From Riptortus pedestris (taxonomy: Eukaryota; Arthropoda; Insecta; Hemiptera; Alydidae), in assembly GCA_019009955.1 (NCBI GenBank), contig CM032231.1, positions 46,155,001-46,219,000 of the forward strand: 64,000 bases of DNA, in the 5' to 3' direction. Below the pieces are notes generated by a model, which was not told the DNA's origin, did not search any database, and was given only the letters and a program-made list of their open reading frames with translations. Of this stretch, positions 35,538 to 49,911 are shown one piece after another. The translations under genes and the position numbers were made by a program. The first letter of the stretch is position 1. Each line of letters opens with the position of its first letter.

Positions 35538-38500
35538 TCTCCCCTCTCCCTCCCCCCTCTATCTCTCTCTCTCTCTCTCAGAATAGTTATGACCCATCAC
35601 TTTTTCTACTCCAGTTATTGATTCCCTTCAACATCAAAGGGGTTTAATGGAATTAACTCCCACAACATTTTTCTTAGTTATATGTTTCTTGCATTGTATA
35701 TGCAACTGGCATTATTGTTATCTATACCTAGTCATTCAATTGCCAGAAAGATAGATCTATAATTTCAAAAGAAAACCATGCAAGAATTAAGTACTTGTTT
35801 GCAATGTCATTCACGAAGTGGAGTTAGATTGTAGATTGAACATTTAAGGTATAAAATCTGTAACATAGGCCTAATATCCGGCAACGTTCCTTCTTGAAGC
35901 CATTGTCGTAAGGTAATATTGTTCATTTATTTTTCTCTTTGTTGAAATACTTTTACTTCAAATTCCAATGTTCATACCAATAATAAACTACCTTAATCTC
36001 TGATCGTTAAGAAATTCTAAAAAATATGATCGGAAAAACATTATAAGCATTGTAAGTTTTTACTTATCGAGAATTGTTTTATGTAGATGGTTGTTTATTA
36101 AATGGTTAGAAATTATGTCTAATAAGAATCAAAACTTTTATGTATTCTTCTTAGAAAGAAGGCATAAACCATTCCTGTAATTGATGATGAAGATTTTATA
36201 AAATGGATTTTTTTTACAAATGTGGAATTAGCTTTTCTTTGTAGACTTAGATATCGACTTTATTATTATAAATAAGAGTTCAAGTTTACCTTTTTATATA
36301 AATTAGGGTTGAAAAATCGTAATGCCAGTGATAAATATTATGGGGAGAATATTACACTGCTATAATTATCTTTAAGAATTATATTAAGCTTATGAATAGT
36401 CAAACTGACTGTTTTTAGCAACTCAATATATTTGTGTAGCCTAAACTTTTTCTTTTTTAATTGTTTCTTCTGTATTTTAAGAAGTTTAGAGGATAGGTAC
36501 AAAAGCAAAACTTGTATTACTTGATGTTTTTTTTTTTACTTTATTTGTATTTTTTTCTGAGGTACAGAAATACGTTTACTTCTTTGGATGAAACAAAGGA
36601 AGTATTGTATTGTAAACATTAATTTAAAATAAAAAAATAAATAAATGAAAACCACTTCTACCCAATCTATCTTCAATATTTAAACAATGAAGACAATATT
36701 AATAATAATCATTGATAGTATTTAACATTATTCAGCATCATCTACCTCTTTCCTGACCCTTCACCAAGAAGTCAACTCTTTTTGTCAGCACCACTACTTC
36801 CATACTGTGCAAATTCAGCATTGTTTTAGCAGATTTCCCTATTGAGGTTGTACTCATTACACTTTCTTCCTACCTAGTAATGATGAAAATTAAGGGGTTT
36901 TAAAGGGGGGAATTTTGAAAATTCGAAATATCTTCGTTATTATGGGTTGTATCGAAAAATTGTATAGAACCAATCTTATTCCAAATGTAATAATCTATAA
37001 ATGTTATGTGCATTTTTTCTATATATTGAATATTAACAGAGATATTTCCATATTTTAGTTTTCAGCCATGAATGAACCCCCACTCCTACTCATGTCATAT
37101 TAACAATAAGCTGTTATGTAATGAACCACTTTATTTCAAGCCTAAATACTAAATATTGTTCCCATTGAACTTTTACTTTTTGAGATAAATGCAAATATGT
37201 GATGCAAGTGGGAAATCTGCTTATTTAACGCAGCTCCTGTGTGACGGGCTTTTGTTTAAATTCTTGTATCTTTAGGTATTGTAAAAATTAAACTATTGGA
37301 ATTTTTTAATAACTCACTTATATGGTTAACAAATAATTCTGATAAATGTTGCATAATCATTACTTAATTTAGATTAAGAAAGTGAAAGAGGGGGGGGATT
37401 TATAATCCCCTCATTAACTTGAATCATATTTAGAATATATATATTGTCATTTGTCATAATATGCCAGAATCAAATAGAGTTTAATAAATACTTATCAATT
37501 GGTTTGTTTATGGATATTATTTGAGAAAAAATTAACTAACAAAAGTTACTCTAAATATAAAAATTTATAAGGTGCATTTTTATAGCAAAACAAAACTATA
37601 TTAACACGTTGACGGCCAAGCCGTATGAGGTAAGATCATTCTCCATGGCTGAAAAAAATTTTTGTTTAAATTTAACCCTAATGCAATGCTTAACAAATTT
37701 CTTCGATTTGTAAATTTTTTACTCGGAAATAATGCCTGTCATAAGGTGTTCGACGGCTGCCAATAGGTAGGGACTTCCAGTCATGCACTGGAAACGAAAC
37801 TCGGATAATATTTAAAATATCAATTAATATTATTATTACTTACTTTTATTATGATTAGGCAGATTATATTTAATAATTAAATTGCAAAAGTATTTTTTAC
37901 ATTTCCAAAATCAATGGAAAAATGTAGGATTCTAAAAAAAGAAGTCGATTTCTCGAAAAAAGTCGGTTGTGGGTCGGAACCTTTTTGCATAACTAATTTC
38001 ATATAATCTATTTATACTATGATTATTTAATTTGGATTATTTAATGCCATATAAATAGGCATAAAAATAAAGATTGTGAAACTTACCTTTAGAGATGAAT
38101 CTCAAGGGAAAAATAAAAAAAATCTGGTGACAGGTGGCACAGGTATAAAGAAGGACTGTTTGAAATGGCGAGGAGAAAGTTTAGAGTAGTTTCCAGTTGG
38201 CTAGACTGAGACAGAATGAATTGAAATAGAACTAACGGGTGTCGTAGGGTCGTCGACAGCCGCCATTTGGGAAGGGGTGCCACTGATGAACACCCTTCGA
38301 CAGCCACCATCAATGTGTTAAATGAAATATTGCGATTTTCCATTTCTTGCATCCCTTACAATCCCCACTCCTGTTCATCCTTAGAAATATTAATAAAGCT
38401 GTATGATGACATTTGTATGCATTAATGAATCATAGGTGTGGAGCAATACTATGAATTATGGAGAAGGGAAAGGGAAAAAACAAAAAAAAAAAAAAATAAC

Positions 38501-41500
38501 TAGATATTAGAGGTGGAGAATTGGTGATGATGTCAAACATTGTGATTTGTAAATTTGAACACTTTCTGATGAAATGTTCAGTTTCCAGTTTACAAATATG
38601 TGTAAAAATACCTATATAATGGATTCTTTTTGCTAGGAATAGGTAAGCTGGCAACTGGTGATGGGAAACAACTTGCCGACCCTGAAGTATTAAGGAGGTT
38701 AACATCAAGTGTGTCGTGTGCGCTAGACGAGGCTGCTGCAGCCTTGACTAGAATGAGAAGTGAGAACAACCCCAGGCCCCAACCTGAAAGGTACTTAATA
38801 TTATTCCAATTCACTGTAGAATTTATGATTTTCAATTTCTTTGAAAGTTTCTTCTTTGTTACATGCAATGTTTAGTTAATTAAATACCTCAAAAATCAAT
38901 GTAATCGCATTACTACTTATATCTACATTAATCTGTGTATAATCCGTATTGCTGGCATTTTTCTGTTCCATTGTACTCTTACTCCTGTAAAGAGATAATG
39001 CCATATTGACCCCAAAACATTAAATGCATTTTGTTACTGAAATCACTGACATGTTTTTAAACTCTTGTATTGTTATTGATATTTCAAATATACATTCTTT
39101 ATTGCTGTCTTGGAAAGACACTTTTTTGCAAGAAACCCTCAGAACATTTTGTTCGTTATACTATGATATAACCATATCCATTATATTTACAGTATTAATA
39201 TATTTCTGTTTATTTACATTTTAAATCTAAATCAATCTCAGTATAGACGGACATGAGGTATTACTTTTTTTTTTTAATGGTGGTATAATAAGCCAAATAA
39301 GTCATCTATTACAAAAAAATAATCTTCATAATAATATATGTCATCTCAATGTCACACAATTATAGTCTCAATTAATGGTAACTATAGCAGTAAAATAATG
39401 TGAAAGCCAAGCAATATCTTTACCCTTGATTATTCATTGTAAATATTAAAAATGTTAAGAAAACCTAAAGAATAAACTTGATTACTTGTTACATAAAAAT
39501 TCCTGATTTATTTATTTAAACTATTTTCATATCCCTTAAAAATCATTAAACACTGCCCAAGTGAGCTCCTGAGGATTAAGCATCATAGTATGTTGAAATT
39601 GAAATAAAGAGGAAAACACATCCCAAGTTTTGCACACATGAGCATTTGACAGCAATACTAAAGGTAATTAAGGATCACAACTCTTTGACTAACACTAACT
39701 TGAACAAATGATATTTCTGGATACTAATAAAGTATTTCCTGTCATAATATTAGTATCATAAGTAGAAGGTATGTGCGGTCACTTTTTCTGTGCAAACTGC
39801 TTACATCAGTAGGTATATCAATTAGCAGATTTCCCTTGAGAGAAACCAGCGATTGAAGTCGTACTCATGACGCGATTTTCGAAACATTTCTTCATATGTC
39901 CATCAATCCTACCCAGGAGATGATGAAAATGAGGTCCGTTCAAAATTATTTATATACATACTTATTTTTTTTTGTCTGTTGTCATTCTAGCGGTCACAAT
40001 TTTTGTTTGATCATTATCAAACTCAATATTTGATAGTTTTATGTAAAAAGAAAGATCAAGTTCGTTGATGGCTGACTAGTGGGAGGGCGAGGATTTTCGA
40101 AAATTAAACATATCTCCCTTACTATACATCGGATTGAAAAATTGTATAGAACCAATCTTATTGCAACTTAAATATACTATAAATATTGTTATAAACGTTA
40201 TTCTTTATCTTGAATATTAAGTGAGATATTTGTATTTTTCAGTTTTCAGCCTTCAGAAAACCTCCACTTCTACTCATGTTACATAAACAATACTCTGTTA
40301 TATAATAAACCACATTATTCGAAGCTTAAATACCAGATATTGTTTTCAAGAGACCTTAATTATTATAGATACCTGCAAATATGTTCTGGTGACCCCCACC
40401 CCCATTTTAAGTTCTCGGACTACTAAAATTTGATTGATTGAGATAAAAATCATTCTGATTCATTATAAATTACAGTACTAGATATACTAAATAGTTTTCA
40501 ATAAAATTAATATGTTATATTCTGATATATTTCAGTAATTATTTTTCTTTCCGGTAAGATGTTGGCAGACCTGTTTGTTTACATTTCAGACGCTTCCTGT
40601 CGTGAGGTTTCTTGTTATCGTTTGTATTTAGTCACTTAATATTGACGCCACTGTTGTGTTACCAGTATGTAGATTGATCTATTGTTAGTGTACGCAGCCC
40701 CTGTATGATGGACATTTTTAATTATGGGGTTTTATTTATGAGGAGGATTGCCAAATTTTCTTGACCATTAATAAGGACTACTTCTTCTATTTATATAGAT
40801 TCCTATGCAACAATAGAACCCATGATTCAAAGTTACAAGGTTTATTAAAATAATGATTTAAGTGAAATTCAAGATATTTTGGATATGATTCTCTGCAACT
40901 CATATGTGGTGTTACAGATCTTTGGTAGAAGCATGTACTGATGGAGATGTGGGGACAGTAAAAAAACTACTTACTGAAGGCAGAAGTGTGCATGAGACAA
41001 CTGAGGAAGGTGAAAGCCTTCTTTCTCTTGCCTGTTCAGCAGGATATTATGAACTTGCCCAGGTAATAATTTTGGATCAATATTTGTACTATATATTTTT
41101 AAAAACTCATTCAAGTCCTTGTACCTAAATAACCAGAAACTGAATCAGTCACACTATAGCAATTGACTTTCAAAATGTTCAATATAAGATTACTGATTTT
41201 TTTTTTCTCTCATCATTTCTAAATCTAAACATATGTAACATTCATTTGAAACACCTAGTTTCTTTATATTCATGTAATTACAGAGTATTTTCAAATTGTT
41301 TTAAACTAATTTTTATAGATACTTAATTTTTTATCTCCAGGTTCTACTAGCAATGCATGCAAATGTTGAAGATCGTGGTATAAAGGGGGACTGCACACCA
41401 TTAATGGAAGCAGCCTCTTCTGGTTATGTTGACATTGTTCGCTTACTGATACATCATGGTGCTGATGTCAATGCTCAGTCCTCTTCAGGTAATTCTGTCA

Positions 41501-44500
41501 TTATTAGAAATGAATTTCAACATATATAGTATTCAGAACATCATATTCAACATAGGAAACAGCATATACATATATATATATGGACAGAAAGTTTCCGTCA
41601 ATTTTCAGTGATAATGACGGAAAATATAAAGAATACTATTCAAAATTTTTAATTTACAATATAAGAACCATTTTATTCAATAACCTGTTTCTATGATTTG
41701 GGAATTTTCATAATTCCATTTCCATAAAACGTTCTAGACTTATTGCCGAAAAACTTATCTAGGTGCTTTTTGCAGTCCTCTAGGTCAGGGGTCTCCAAAC
41801 TACGATTTTGCCCGGCCCGCGGAGAGCTAGCATACTTGCAAACTCCTTTTAGAGAACATATTTTTTATAGCAAATTAAATTTAGTTTACTGAAGTATTCT
41901 AATTCTATGTTGAATAATTATTAATATGACATCTACATTGATATGGTCATGGGCTAACTACTCATAACATTGTTGTAGGCTTATTGTTATTGTTTTTGTG
42001 ATAAGTTGTATAAAGAAACACAGAATTGTAATGAGTAAAGACATGTATAATATGCAGAAAATTAAACTTCAGTATATAATAACTAAAAAATTATTGAAAT
42101 GAATCCAACTAATATTTTATACATTTTAAATAAAAACATAACTTATAACAAGCATAATGATATATGATATACTAATGAGATTTATGTAATTGAGATTTTC
42201 CACTGACAATAGTTTGTAGTGGACTAATTTTACTTGTACCAATTATTAAAAGTCCGTCACGCAGGGGCTGCGTAAACTAAGCAGATTTCCCACGTGAAGT
42301 TTTACAATAGAGAAATTTCACGAGAGTCGAGCAGTAAAGGAAACGGCCGAACTAGCTTTTGGCAGTATAGTCACCCAGCCGTTAGCGGCCCAGATTTAAT
42401 AAAAATGCAAATATCTCGGTTAATATTCAAGATAGAGAATAAATGTATATAACAATATTTATAGTAAATTTAATTTGCAATAAGATTGACTCTGTACAAT
42501 ATTTTGATGCGACGTATAGTCACGGAGATATTTCGAATTTTCGAAAATCCTCCCCTCTAAACCCCCCCTCCCACTGGTCCGATTTTAGCCGTTAACGAAC
42601 TTGATCTCTTTTTTTACATAAAATGACTAAATATCGAGTTTGGTAACGATCAAACAAAAATTGCGACCGCTAGAGCGGTAGCAGACAAATTCCGTCATGA
42701 GTACAACCTCAATAGCTGATTTCCCTTAAGGGAAGTCTGCTAAAAGAGATTTAAGATGCTCGTCAGTTAATTTAGATCTGTAATCATTTTTGGTGTACTT
42801 CATTTTGGAGAAGGTCTTCTTACACAAATAAGTAGTACCAAAAACAGAAAACAGCCCACGAGCATGAGGTTTTGGCCCTCGGAACTTACTGGAGTAATCA
42901 GTATGGCCCTAAGGCTGGAAAGTTTGGTGACCCCTGCTCTAGGTAATTAAAATTCTTACCATTAGGGAATTTTGGATGGAATAAGACAAACGATAGAGGA
43001 CTAAGTGTGGGCTATATGAAGGGTGAGGTAAAACTTCCCAACCAAAATCAAACAATTTTTTCCATGTGGCCAAAGACCTATGCATCCTGGTAGTATCATT
43101 ATTTCGGTGCAATACGCCTTTCCAATTTGTAGTCTGTTCTTGTCATTTGTTTCCTTTATTCATCTAACTGTCAACAGTATTTATTAGACTGTATACGTTT
43201 GTAGTTAAGCAGTTGGTCATAGAACACATCTGGAACAGAGCATAACTAGGAATGTATATTAGCTTCTGAAGTAGTTGGTGATGGGCCACTGGAATGACTT
43301 CTTCAATGTTTTCACTCAGTATTATTGTAAACAATTTATTTCTTGCTTCCTAATGCCAAACATTTCAAAAATGGATAGTTTTCATGTTGTTGAGCCATAA
43401 ATTGCATATGGATATATGGTCTATTAAATTTCCCATCCAGCACCCCCCACTCCCCAAACAAAAAACAAAGCCAAGTTACAACAAATGTTGATGGACTGTC
43501 GAATTTGATGCTTCCAGCCTCTCCTATTTCCTAAATGCTTATCTGGTAGTTTTAAGAAGTAAGGCCTTGGTATTGTCATTGATGGCTGCAATTAGTCTCC
43601 CTGAGCATTCGCAATCTTCAACACCCAATTTTCCTTGTCTGAATTTAATAAACGACTCACATACTCTTTATTCACTTACTGCATTGTCCCCCTACGCAGT
43701 ACATATTGAAATAATTTTGGAAAAAATAGAATTACAAAAAATAAAAAAAAATGAATTATATATGGATAAATATTAACTCTTTATTCAGCTAAATCGATAT
43801 TTATTTATTAACAAAAATATTTCAGGGCAACATTTGGGGAACTGATTATGATTCATTATACATTGGCATCCAAATTATTAATAATTATATAACATACAAC
43901 AAATAATCTCACCTTAAAGCAATTCAGAGCTTTCAAACACTAAGTATACCAGATCTGGACTTATTGACGGCTTTGGTTGCAAAAAGGGAAAACAGGATCT
44001 TCAATAGTGATGTATGCTGTAGGCAGTGTCCCAGTTTGGGCCCAGGCAATGAGAGTTTTACTAAAATATGAGTAGAGACTACTGTTGGAGAATTGCTTCT
44101 AATGGTGACTCGCAACATCATTTGACATGACTTATAAAAAAGTATTTTGCCTTTCTTTTACACTGAATACTATAGCTTTGAAAATTTTACACATTACATA
44201 ATATTGTTTGTGCTTTGAGGTCCATTCTTGTCTTTGTGGAAATAAAAATGCATTGTGACAGAAATGGAACTCCCTTATTCTTGATTATCAGGGTACTGAA
44301 GGGAAAAATTTTAAGCCAGTGTTATTGATATTGATCAGATTAAATCACCGAAGAAGGCCTCTCTTTTAAAAATCAAGTGGCAGAAAATTCTGATAGCAGG
44401 GACTAAGTTTCACAGCCATTTGCGAACTTGATCTTTAGTATTATATGAAACTCTTAAATATTGAGTTTGATAAAAATCATAAAAAAATGTCTGTTGCTAG

Positions 44501-47500
44501 ATAACAGTATGAACATTGTCACTATTCTTCTGAAAGTATAATAATATTTGGTTTTACAAAAATTAGGCCTTTGATTTTAACGTTAACGCGTGCTAAGAAG
44601 CAGAGTTTTTTTTTTTGACATATATTACTCTGAAAAACGAGTTTGGCTAAGTGACTCCTGGCTTCTTGAAAATTAATTTTATAATAGTATACTGTGAGCC
44701 TCACCTGAAGATAAATTTAAACCAAAATGTGGCCTTTTGTAAATAATGGTTGTTTCTTGACTATATGGATAAAACCCATAGGCAGTAGATAAAAATGATT
44801 AGTCTACCTGTCAATAGTCAGAAACAATTTCTAAATTGAATATTATGGTATTAATTGCTTCTAATAAGTCACATCACATTTTTGTCATCTTATTGAGGAA
44901 CATCTTATCTTAAATTCTATTTTTAAATGATACAATAACATAAACTGTAAGCTCGTTACCTTTGGTTGCACTTCAAATTAGGTGTACCCATGAGTATAGA
45001 GATGGCTTGCTGAAATGTTTGAAGGAAGGCTTTCCTTTTTGTAACTCTTCCTAGCATGATGATGAATAATTTATGTTAATTCTTTTCAAAAATTTGAATT
45101 TGAATTATTTTCATTTTGAATTAAGTTAATAATTTACTTTGATATTTCTAGGTAATACCCCTCTGATGTATGCATGTGCGGGGGGACATGTGGACTCAGT
45201 ACGGGTACTACTTGAAGCTGGTGCTAATGTAGAAGACCACAATGAAAATGGCCATACACCTTTAATGGAAGCTGCATCAGCCGGCCATGTGTCAGTCGCG
45301 CAGGTAAATACCTTTATTTTCTGTCCATGTTGCCTAAAAGTTTTTTTAAACTTGAATAAAATACTGGGAGTACTTGAAAACATGTTTTAGAAGAACGAAG
45401 GCTGGTCAACACACTTTAAAACACTTTAACTCATTTTGTTTTTGAATTCATATCATCATAAATACTGCTCCTCTTAGACTCCAACATAGAGCCTTGGTTA
45501 GGAATTAGGTTCATATCACATGTTCTTTCATATTTTTTCCTCTCACTTTTTTTTTATTGCCTCTCTGCCTCTTTAATATTTATAAATGCAGAGCCATTAA
45601 TACACTAACACTATTTAATTCCTTTCTCGGTTACCTTCATTATCTGATCTTAGGCAATATTATATCAACTTTTATCCATTAGTTTAAAGGCTTTGTTATT
45701 TATGAAAGTGAATTGTTTGAGTTTCAGGGACCTCCTAACTTCTCAAATAGTCCTTACGTTTACGTTCACTAGACACTTTGGTTCATTTGTGATTGAATAA
45801 ATAATTAAGTTTTTAATACTTGTTTAGTTAAAACATCTAACAACACTTTATTTGAACAATAAATATTTAACGAAATTTGAATGATGTAGTGAAAAAAAAA
45901 ACATACGATTTTTCGATTTGTTGCATTAGAGAAATCCCTGCAAGGCTATTAGTGTCAAGTTACTTGCATATAGAAGTCAGTATAGATAGCTGAACCTAAA
46001 TATTTTTTAATATCCCTTATTATTTTCTTTTATATAACTCAACAGAATGGTAAGTGGTAATATTATTCTGGTTACAAATAGTTAAGTACTCGTTTTTAAA
46101 ATCCTTTACAAAAATCAACACTACTATTATCAGTTTCCCCTTATATTAATAAAAACACATAAGTTTCTATCTGTTTCTCTTTGTTGATTTTCCATACCAT
46201 GTTCCTTGTATCTAGAAATCAGAACACTGGCATTGTTTTAAGTTTAAATATAACTATTTTCATTGTCCCCATTAGAAATTATATTTCTTATCTCCCAACT
46301 CTTTAAGATAGTAGCTTCTCCTCAAAGAAAGGATATAGTAATAATTACTATATAAATTATTTATCTCGTGAGCATTAAAAAATTAGCTAATAGTAATCTA
46401 ATTCCCCAAGAGCCATAACTCTTCATTACAATTTGAAATAACAATAAATATGTCATACAGGAGCTGCATAAACTAAATAGATTTCCCAACTTGTCTACTG
46501 CAATGCCATGCTAACAACATCAGCCTCACATTATATTCTCTGTTTCTCCTGTAACGAGAAGCAAATATAAACAGTGTAAAAGTGTGAAATTTAAGTTCAG
46601 CATAAGATTATTTACATGCTAAACAGAAGTTTTATGTGAAAATTGAGTTGAAATGGGAGTTAAGTAAAAACAAAAAAAAAAATACTAATAATTCAGTTCA
46701 TATTTGAATTGGAGAAAAGTCATATAAGACAATAATTGTTAAGTATCATGTTTTCTACAAGAATGGTTTTATAACATTTTTCAATCCAGGTAAAAGTTAT
46801 TGAAACATTTCAAAATTTGGGTTTTATCCCTTCACTTCACCTCCCAGCTCCTGGTTCAATTTCAATTATTAAAAAGTACAACCTTCAATTTTTACATGAA
46901 ATAGTTAAATATTGAATATGATATTGATAAAATAAAAATTAAGGTCTTTATAAAGATAAAATGTTAATGGATACTTATCTATGCTTCAAATGAGACTTTT
47001 CAAGATATATTGGCTTATTGTTAATATGAGATGAGTAGCTCTTGCACTGCTTAGTAGAGAACTAAAAGTACAAATATTTCAGTTAACGTTCATGTCAGAG
47101 AAAACAAAATGTTTTGAATAGTGATTGTGGTAAACTAAACGTGTTACACGATTGGTTATGTATCATTTTTTGCTCCAATTCATATTAATGGTAATATTTT
47201 GAATTATTGATTTCACAACCTCAAAATTCATCCTCTTCCCCCTCCTGGTCTGATTTTAGCCATTAACAAACTTCATCATTAGTTTTATATTAAATTTTTA
47301 AATTTTGGCTCAACACCTCCTCTGGTCAATATCACTAGTAATGTATACAAAATCTTCTAAACTATTTTCTTAAATGCAGAATACTTAATAGAACTAGGAA
47401 ATACTTAACAAAAAAAAAAAAAGAAATATTTTTTAAGAATTTCCAAATAGAAATAACTGCTCCAATACATATTTCATACACTTGAACCATTTACCAAAAA

Positions 47501-49866
47501 TGGGATTTCTTAGTAAGTAATTAAAAGTTTCAATTTAAGATCATGCTGCTGGTCTTAATGTAAGCTAGGATAGCATAAAAATACATATATTTTATAGAAT
47601 AAGTTCCACTTCTCTCCTATAATTAAATCCTATTTATTTCATTGTCTTTTTATACGATACTTTAATAGACAACTTGACAAAACTTAGCCACGTTTATTTT
47701 TGCTACCAAATGAATTGATTTGACAAGAAAATGAAAAGCTTTGTTGTTTTTATAGTACCTATAAAATGTACCTAGATATTTATGAATAAATTCTAAGGAA
47801 TATTTTTTTATACATTTATGACAAGGCATTTTTTCTTTATAGATTCTTCTTGAACATGGAGCTGGAATAAATACTCACTCAAATGAGTTTAAAGAATCAG
47901 CTTTGACCCTTGCATGTTATAAGGGTCATCTTGACATGGTCAGATTCCTCCTAGAAGCTGGTGCTGACCAGGTTAGACCACTTATTTTTTAAGCAGCAAA
48001 AATTAGTGTTCTTTAAAGCATTTCCTTTAATCGCTTACATCCTTATCTGAAACAAAAACATTTCAGATGTAGACCTTAATATAATATTTTACAAATTTTA
48101 AAACTCGGATAAGTATGATCCTACTGTATATATGTTAACATATATAGAAATATATTACACCTGTTTAGGTTCAGTCAAAAGCCCATTCACACCATTAAAC
48201 TTTTCAGTGTTTATACTGGCAAAAAAGGTAATTTTTATTAATCCGAGGAACAGTATGGACAGGCTCAGTTGACTCAGAGTAATCAAAATTTTAATTTGAG
48301 TCCTTTTTTTGTGTTCATCTCTTTAAACTGAAGATTAATTTATGCCAGCATTTCGCTGATTGAAAATACAGTTGTTGATTTTTTTTATCAATTGTGCAAC
48401 AAATAAATGAATCAGGCAATGTTCATTTATTTTTACACTGTGAAAAATGGAACTAATGTCTGTTGAAATTAGTAAACATTCCACCACTCAGGGTCTAAAT
48501 AAACTTAGTACATTTCTCACATGCTGGTATAACACACTTGTGTGACTCCTCTCACCACACATTCTCTATTTCTATGTAATCAAGCCAATGAGTAGAAGGC
48601 AGTGGGGGGGGGGGTACAGCAGTCTGGAAGCCAGAAAGCACGAATAACTTGCTTAATACTTAAACTAGGAAAAAATGTTTAGAACACCAATTGTAGACCG
48701 TCAATAGTTTAACAAGTTTGGTTCTATAACATTTTACTATTTGACACATTATAACAGGGATATTTTGAGTCCTCCCCCCCCCCTCCAAACCCCCATCACT
48801 ATTCCATGTCCAATTTCAGGCAATTACAAATATGATGCTTGTTGGTAGCAGAAAAGGTTAAATATCGTCATCTCTCCTGGGTAAGATCTATGGGCTTTTG
48901 GGGAAATTCTTCAAAAACCACGTGAGCACAACCTCGGTAGCTAAAACCATACTTTATGAAAAACTGTGGGATTTTGTTAAAATTTTCTAAAAATGCACAA
49001 TAGAATTTTCATTCACACAACTGTCCATATGCATAATGTAATAAAACCAACATCTATTTAAAGAGATAAACATATGAAGTGAAGAGGATTCTTCTTTTCT
49101 TCTTTCAAGAGATTTGTTTCTAATTTTGACCATTTTGATGTTCACAAGGTTATCGTATCTTCTGTACAATTACGTTGTCTTGAAAATACTTCATGGGTAT
49201 GAACAGGCTAAAGAATGACTTTTGTGTGTGTGAGTGCACGGGTTTAGTAGTTATAAAACTATATAGTTCCGAGTATACTGCTTTTTTACTGTCATCGAAC
49301 TAAATATTGTTTTATTCAGCCACCTTCTGAAATATTTTTTTGAATTTCTCTTAATGAATGACATATTTTTATCATAAAAACACAAGTTTTAATTAAGTTA
49401 TAATTAAGTCTTTTAATTTTTCAAATCTGATAATTATTTTTTATTATAGGAACATAAGACAGATGAAATGCACACAGCTCTTATGGAGGCATCAATGGAT
49501 GGGCATGTAGAAGTTGCCAGGCTCTTGTTAGATTCTGGTGCTCAGGTATTACTTACTACCTTTTAAATATGGTATAATACCTCTAAAAGCAGGGCTATGT
49601 AAACTAAGCACATTTCCCCAGTAGAGAGCTAAGCATATTTGTGTGGGTTAGAGTCATATCAATGACATCATCTCAGAATATATTCTCTTTCTCCCTCAGT
49701 GCAGATGAGAGATTTAGTGATAGCTGCTTAATGTGTTGAGAGAGGGGTTAATAATAATAAAGAATTAAAGGCAAAAGCATGCAAATACTCACTTGAATGT
49801 TCAAAAAATTGTTTTGAGTTGATAAAATGAGAATAGCAATTGTAAAATAACTTGCTCAATAATATT

Positions 49867-49911
<45 letters not shown>

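Larger units (their letters stand above)
19181..38636 (+). other. mask intron 2, 19.5 kb
   Basis: The longest intron by far, GTGAGT...GCTAG. It holds microsatellites, one tRNA-derived SINE with a tandem duplication, a 29-bp minisatellite, one LINE tail, a long polypyrimidine tract, one HINE-like copy and a TTAA-flanked element near its 3' end (separate entries). The first 17 kb (to 36,827) has no HINE-like copy, unlike the rest of the window. The remaining stretches (19181-22580, 24025-25093, 25234-33099, 33483-35265, 35580-36827) are AT-rich with no gene or repeat I recognise. A weak tRNA-like stretch lies at about 30290-30480. Confidence 0.85.
41489..45151 (+). other. mask intron 5
   Basis: 3,663 bp, GTAATT...TTCTAG. 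It holds a hAT element with a nested HINE-like copy (41786-42936) and a small HINE-like fragment near 44395-44510. The stretches 42945-44394 and 44511-45151 show nothing I recognise. Confidence 0.85.

Noticed and set aside
35212..35621. Two long overlapping Ser/Leu/Pro-rich open frames
   Set aside because: They are translations of the CT-rich tract; no composition or conservation supports a gene.
42248..42745. Helitron end of CTRR type (hairpin followed by AAACTAA)
   Set aside because: The hairpin is followed by CTAA, but family similarity continues through that point into AGCAGATTTCCC, so it is not a terminus; a Helentron-like layout fits better.
45126..45383. Open frame antisense to mask exon 6
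   Set aside because: Shadow of a conserved ankyrin exon; the + strand gives the family match.
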